64,000 nucleotides of DNA from an uncultured Collinsella sp. (lineage in GTDB: Bacteria; Actinomycetota; Coriobacteriia; Coriobacteriales; Coriobacteriaceae): NCBI GenBank assembly GCA_900549745.1, contig URPJ01000011.1, positions 11,447 through 75,446 on the forward strand, read 5' to 3'. Shown piece by piece: positions 60,335 through 64,000 of the stretch (positions are counted from its first letter, which is position 1; every line of letters starts with the position of its first letter). The position numbers and the translations under genes were made by a program. The notes under the pieces are model-generated. The model did not search any database and was not told the DNA's origin. It was given only the letters and a program-made list of their open reading frames with translations.

Positions 60335-62116
60335 TTAGAGGCGGGCGAGGTCGTAGGCTTGGGCGGCTGCTTCACCGGCGCAGATGAGGTTGGTTGTGGC
60401 TTCCTGGGGGTCGAGCGCTTGGTCAAGAGGCATGGGCCTGCGGCAGACCGGCAGGACCAAGTCGATGCCCTGACCATACACCGCATCCAAATTATCCGCA
60501 CGACCGCCCACGACGGCGACTACCGGCTTGCCATAGCGATTGGCACGGCGGGCCACGCCCACCGGCGCCTTGCCGGCAGCGGATTGCTCGTCCATGTTGC
60601 CCTCGCCTGTAATGACCAGGTCGACATCGCGCACGCGCTCGTCAAACCCAATCAGATCGAGCACCGTCTCCACGCCCGAACGCAACTCAGCACCGAGCGC
60701 CAGCAGCGCGGCGCCCAAGCCACCTGCCGCGCCCGCGCCAGGCACGCCGAGCACCGAGCCAAATGTCCGCACGCCCTCGGGCACGCGCAACAACCCCTGA
60801 GCCCGCACCCCGGTAATCGCCGCATCGAGCAGGCGGCCGTAGCCGACCATCCAACTGTCGTACCTGCCCAGCGCTTCGACATCGTCTGTCGGCAGGCCCT
60901 TTTGCCCGCCAAACACTGCAAGTGCCCCACGACGCCCCACGAGCGGGTTCTCGACATCAGAGAGCACGACGATACGCGCGCTATTCAGCGCCCGAAGCGC
61001 CGGTGCCAAATCGATACTCGCCACCTGCTCAAGCCCCGCGAGACCAGGGGCGACATCGCAGCCCTGATCATCGACCACACGCGCGCCCAGCGCCTGCAGC
61101 ATGCCGGCGCCACCGTCGTTGGTGGCACTGCCGCCCAGACCAATATAGATAGTCTTTGCCCCAGCACGAACCGCTCGAAGCATGAGCTCGCCCACGCCAT
61201 AGGTCGTAGCGGCCAACGCCGCCGGCTCTGTGCAAGGCGAATACCCAATACCCGCCGCCTCGGCCATCTCGATTACAGCCGACTCGTACTCGCCGTCCAC
61301 CAGCATCCGGGCAGACACACAGTCGCCCAGAGGGCCTGCGACTTCACATGCCACGACCTCACCGCCGCACGCGGCAACGGCATCGAGCGTTCCCTCGCCG
61401 CCATCCGCCAGCGGCAGCGCGCTTACCTGGGCATCGGGCCACACGCGGCGCACACCTTCGGCAACGGCCTCCTCCGCCTGCGCGCTCGAAACGCTGCCCT
61501 TAAAGGAGTCGATCGCCAGCTGCACACGGCGGGGCCGGCGGCACGCGGCACCAAAATCGACCGCCCCAACGGCAGTATCTTCGACACCCGCAAGCGCCTC
61601 GGCGTGGGCGGTATGCGCCTCAAGATCGGCCCCACAACCGCAGCCAGCACCATCGGTGCCACGCAGCCCACTAAAATAACCGCTCAGCACCGCGCGGCAC
61701 TCGTCTGCCAGCACGCCGGCGGTCACATTAAACCGATGATTCAGGCGCGAATCGGCATTGAGGTCGTATAGCGACCCCAGAGCGCCCGCTTTAGCATCAG
61801 CCGCGCCGTACACGCAGCGCCCCACGCGCGCGTTAACCATAAGCCCCGCGCACATGCAGCAGGGCTCGAGCGTCACGTAGACCGTACAATCGGAAAGACG
61901 CCAGCGTCCAAGCGACTGAGCGGCGGCGCACAGGGCCGAAAACTCGGCATGCGCCGAAGGATCCTGGTCGAGCTCGCGGCGATTATGCGCCCGCGCGACA
62001 ATCTCGCCGTCGCGCACCACTACGGCTCCGATGGGCACCTCGCCCACCGCAGCGGCGGCGCGCGCCTCGGCCAGCGCCTCACGCATGAACTTCTCATCGA
62101 TTTCGGTGATCGTCAT
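60335..62116 (-). CDS. Fusion of tRNA adenosine(34) deaminase (TadA) and glycerate kinase
   Basis: The 593-residue protein joins two enzymes. Residues 1-150 are a complete TadA, which makes inosine at the wobble base of tRNA-Arg: zinc ligands and catalytic Glu in SAHAEFSAL (His56, Glu58) and EPCCMCAG (Cys86, Cys89), plus GALGSLYDLN. After a ~45-residue linker, residues 198-593 are a class II glycerate kinase: AIDSFKGSVSSAQA, LADGGEGTLDAV, GLGGSATNDGGAG, VLSDVENPLVG and ITGEGNMDEQSA. No stop or frameshift separates them. Start at 62116 follows GGAAGG. The two activities have no known link. Confidence 0.9.
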   Translation of the reverse strand: MTITEIDEKFMREALAEARAAAAVGEVPIGAVVVRDGEIVARAHNRRELDQDPSAHAEFSALCAAAQSLGRWRLSDCTVYVTLEPCCMCAGLMVNARVGRCVYGAADAKAGALGSLYDLNADSRLNHRFNVTAGVLADECRAVLSGYFSGLRGTDGAGCGCGADLEAHTAHAEALAGVEDTAVGAVDFGAACRRPRRVQLAIDSFKGSVSSAQAEEAVAEGVRRVWPDAQVSALPLADGGEGTLDAVAACGGEVVACEVAGPLGDCVSARMLVDGEYESAVIEMAEAAGIGYSPCTEPAALAATTYGVGELMLRAVRAGAKTIYIGLGGSATNDGGAGMLQALGARVVDDQGCDVAPGLAGLEQVASIDLAPALRALNSARIVVLSDVENPLVGRRGALAVFGGQKGLPTDDVEALGRYDSWMVGYGRLLDAAITGVRAQGLLRVPEGVRTFGSVLGVPGAGAAGGLGAALLALGAELRSGVETVLDLIGFDERVRDVDLVITGEGNMDEQSAAGKAPVGVARRANRYGKPVVAVVGGRADNLDAVYGQGIDLVLPVCRRPMPLDQALDPQEATTNLICAGEAAAQAYDLARL

Positions 62117-62167
62117 CGTTCGCCTTCCCTGTTGCAAATCCAAAACGATGCTATCATTACGACTCAC

Positions 62168-62257
62168 GGAGAGATGGCAGAGCGGTTGAATGCGGCGGTC
62201 TTGAAAACCGTTGAGCGCGAGAGCGTTCCGGGGGTTCGAATCCCCCTCTCTCCGCCA
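62168..62257 (+). tRNA. tRNA-Ser (anticodon UGA)
   Basis: Acceptor GGAGAGA pairs with TCTCTCC, the anticodon loop is CTTGAAA (UGA), the long variable arm of class II tRNAs is present (GAGCGCGAGAGCGTTC region), the T loop is GGTTCGAATCC, and CCA is encoded. A TATCAT box lies 12 bases upstream. Confidence 0.97.
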
Positions 62258-62260
62258 CTC

Positions 62261-62857
62261 CTAGTGATGCACCGGTGTCATGGTCCGCTCAAACAGTGCA
62301 TCGACCACATCGGCTATCTCAGGTCGACGCTCAAGATCGTGGCCCGATTCCCACCATATCGTGAAAAGTCGAATAATACCGCCGGCGACAAACTCAGACG
62401 TCGTCTCGAGTGACACGGGGGCCAGGGCATCCTCGGCAAGCACGTTCATCACACGCTCGCGGATGGAGCGGGCAATGCGGGCGCAAATAACGTTGGTCAA
62501 CATGCCCGACATGCTGCTTGCCAAAATGTTATCCATGAGCCGCTCGTGCGCCAGAATCAAATCCATGGCATCGTCCAAAATCGCGTGCCGAAGCGCGCGC
62601 ACGTCCTCGGCAGATACCGCGCCGGCCTCATCGGGCTGTTTTTGCGGCAAGCCCGACATGAGCTCATCGATATAAAAGGCAAAGTAATCGTTCTTGTCGC
62701 GAAAGTGCTTGTAGAACGTCGTGCGGCGAATCATGGCGCGGTCGCACAGCATGGCAACCGTCAGGTCCTCAAAACGATGCTCCTCGAGAAGCTCGGTAAA
62801 GGCATCGAACAGGGCGCGGTAGGTTTTCTTGATGCGAAGGTCCACTGGTATCGCCAT
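62261..62857 (-). CDS. TetR-family transcriptional regulator
   Basis: This 198-residue regulator has an N-terminal TetR helix-turn-helix (FDAFTELLEEHRFEDLTVAMLCDRAMIRRTTFYKHFRDK, of which LTVAMLCDRAMIRRTTFYKHF is the core) and a helical ligand domain resembling the Dha-operon/YtfE-like C-terminal group. The stop lies three bases after the tRNA gene on the other strand. No clear ribosome-binding site precedes the chosen ATG. Target unknown; lemA is divergent. Confidence 0.85.
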   Translation of the reverse strand: MAIPVDLRIKKTYRALFDAFTELLEEHRFEDLTVAMLCDRAMIRRTTFYKHFRDKNDYFAFYIDELMSGLPQKQPDEAGAVSAEDVRALRHAILDDAMDLILAHERLMDNILASSMSGMLTNVICARIARSIRERVMNVLAEDALAPVSLETTSEFVAGGIIRLFTIWWESGHDLERRPEIADVVDALFERTMTPVHH

Positions 62858-63056
62858 CCTCAGGGCAAAGACAACACTCGTCAATCTGTCGCATATCTTA
62901 CACCTGTACCTCGCGCGCTTTGCCCCGGTGCCAACCCCGCCGAAAACACAACGCTTACCGGAAAGTTCGGCACGACAAAACGTTGCGGGTATACTAGTAG
63001 CGTTATACCAACGGCAGCTGGCGCATGCCGCCGCGGCCATTCGAAACGGAGACATC

Positions 63057-63608
63057 ATGCTTCCCGTCATCATCGGCATCGTTGTTGTCATTGTGATTGC
63101 CTGCGCCATCGCCGGCATCTACAACAACATGGTCACCAAGCGTAACCGCATCGATAACGCCTGGCAGAACATCGATACGCAGCTGCAGCGTCGCAACGAC
63201 CTGATCCCCAACCTGGTCGAGACCGTCAAGGGCTACGCCAAGCACGAGCAGGAGACGCTCTCCGCCGTGATCAGCGCGCGTAACACCGCCGTCAAGGCCA
63301 CCACGCCCGAAGCCAAGATGGAAGCCGACAACGTGCTGACCGGTGCGCTGCGTCAGCTCTTCGCCGTAGCCGAGGCCTATCCCGATCTTAAGGCAAACAC
63401 CAACTTTACGCAGCTGCAGGCATCGCTCGAGGATACCGAGAACAAGATTAGCTATGCACGCCAGAGCTACAACGATTGCGTGCTCAGCTACAACAACGCC
63501 ATTCAGACGTTCCCGGCTGTCATCTTTGCCGGCATCTTCCAGTTTAAGGAGCGCCAGGGCTTCGAGGCCGCCGAAGCAGCCCGCCAGGCCCCGACCGTCA
63601 AGTTCTAG
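63057..63608 (+). CDS. lemA: LemA family membrane protein
   Basis: This 183-residue protein has one N-terminal membrane helix (VIIGIVVVIVIACAIAGIY) and the LemA four-helix cytoplasmic/extracellular bundle with the signature NAWQNIDTQLQRRNDLIPNLVETVKGY, ending SFQ-like in FAGIFQFKERQGFEA. The function of LemA is not settled. ATG at 63057 follows CGGAG. A strong terminator follows. Confidence 0.93.
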   Translation: MLPVIIGIVVVIVIACAIAGIYNNMVTKRNRIDNAWQNIDTQLQRRNDLIPNLVETVKGYAKHEQETLSAVISARNTAVKATTPEAKMEADNVLTGALRQLFAVAEAYPDLKANTNFTQLQASLEDTENKISYARQSYNDCVLSYNNAIQTFPAVIFAGIFQFKERQGFEAAEAARQAPTVKF

Positions 63609-63644
63609 TAGTTTGACAGCGCATCCTTAATCGGCCAAATGCAT

Positions 63645-63690
63645 AAACCGCCCCGTCGAATGCATACTTCGACGGGGCGGTTTCCTTTTT
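63645..63690 (+). terminator. Terminator of lemA
   Basis: AAACCGCCCCGTCGAA and TTCGACGGGGCGGTTT form a perfect 16-bp stem, followed by CCTTTTT. Confidence 0.88.
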
Positions 63691-63709
63691 CGCGAAGGTC
63701 CCCCTCTAA

Positions 63710-63921
63710 GCGTCGTGCATTTTTAGGAGTATTCAACATAACCAAGAGCTTCGGGCGCCACGATAAATGCCAAAGACCGCGAATATCCCTGCAAATCAAA
63801 CGCTGCCAGCCCATAACCCCGCCCATCATTCGTAGAAAACATCGAGAACTCCCGATTTTTTGCCCGAGATCGGTATGCAGGGACCTTCGACTGCAGAATA
63901 CTCGCAAAAATGCACGTCGCC
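63710..63921. repeat. Element with GCGACGTGCATTTTTGCGAG terminal repeats (copy 2)
   Basis: The arms 63710-63734 and 63897-63921 match at 22 of 25 positions and resemble the ends of the element at 41347-41526. The interior could encode a 69-residue peptide on the minus strand (63723-63932), which has no recognised family. Confidence 0.7.
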
Positions 63922-63952
63922 ACCGCCCCCACATGGCGCGAAGCAAATCAGA

Positions 63953-63975
63953 ACCACCCTTAAAAAGGGTGGTTT
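63953..63975. terminator. Short hairpin near the right edge
   Basis: AACCACCCTT and AAGGGTGGTT pair around AAA and are followed by TGCTCTT; a possible terminator, perhaps for a gene outside the window. No gene is seen between 63609 and 64000. Confidence 0.5.
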
Positions 63976-64000
63976 GCTCTTAGGGTATAACCCACGGGCC

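Noticed and set aside
62168..62257. tRNA-Ser as phage attachment site
   Set aside because: No partial repeat of the tRNA 3' end is found in the rest of the window to the right.

Overview
The window looks like a chromosomal stretch from a Coriobacteriia gut actinobacterium, most probably Collinsella. This is an inference from the roughly 60% GC content, the protein sequences, the strict Shine-Dalgarno starts with many GTG/TTG codons, the small 4.5S-type SRP RNA and the high density of intergenic palindromes. No search could be run. About 50 protein genes, one tRNA-Ser(UGA) and one SRP RNA are supported.

Layout. 1-2.9 kb: the F-type ATP synthase operon read on the minus strand (atpI-like, atpB, E, F, H and the start of atpA). 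3-10 kb: upp, glpK, tsaC, a HigBA-type toxin-antitoxin pair, and prfA with prmC (PrmC carries a long acidic insertion). 10-18 kb: a polar amino-acid ABC importer with an M20 peptidase, an aldose-epimerase-like gene, a membrane protein and an MFS exporter. 18-23 kb: two unrelated-strand DUF4143 AAA ATPases around a low-molecular-weight phosphatase, then a pyridoxal kinase pair. 23.5-28 kb: a MarR-controlled heterodimeric ABC exporter. 28-34 kb: a sortase-assembled pilus locus (class B sortase, FctA-like pilin, SipA-like pseudo-signal-peptidase, large tip adhesin). 34-39 kb: a LysR regulator divergent from an SDR / MFS / Gfo-Idh-MocA sugar-type operon. 39-46 kb: tex, transaldolase, a HAD phosphatase and rlmKL. 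46-51 kb: a KdpDE-type two-component system beside the Kup potassium transporter. 51-59.5 kb: nitroreductase, LTA-synthase-like enzyme, flavodoxin-like protein and a second heterodimeric ABC exporter. 59.5-64 kb: SRP RNA, a TadA-glycerate kinase fusion, tRNA-Ser, TetR and LemA.

Most notable points. (1) The pilus adhesin reading frame is split by an 8-G tract just after the signal peptide; one more G (or two fewer) would join the signal peptide to 1,080 residues of adhesin, which is the signature of a phase-variable switch, OFF as written. (2) The same locus encodes a signal-peptidase homologue in which the catalytic Ser and Lys positions are Glu and Gly, like SipA of streptococcal FCT pili, and both surface proteins end in VPT-type sorting signals. 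(3) TadA is fused to a glycerate kinase. (4) At least eight families of intergenic inverted-repeat elements recur in the window, several placed directly on stop codons, one even inside a coding region; two families have ~30-bp terminal inverted repeats around a conserved core, and one keeps its stems paired while the stem sequence changes between copies.
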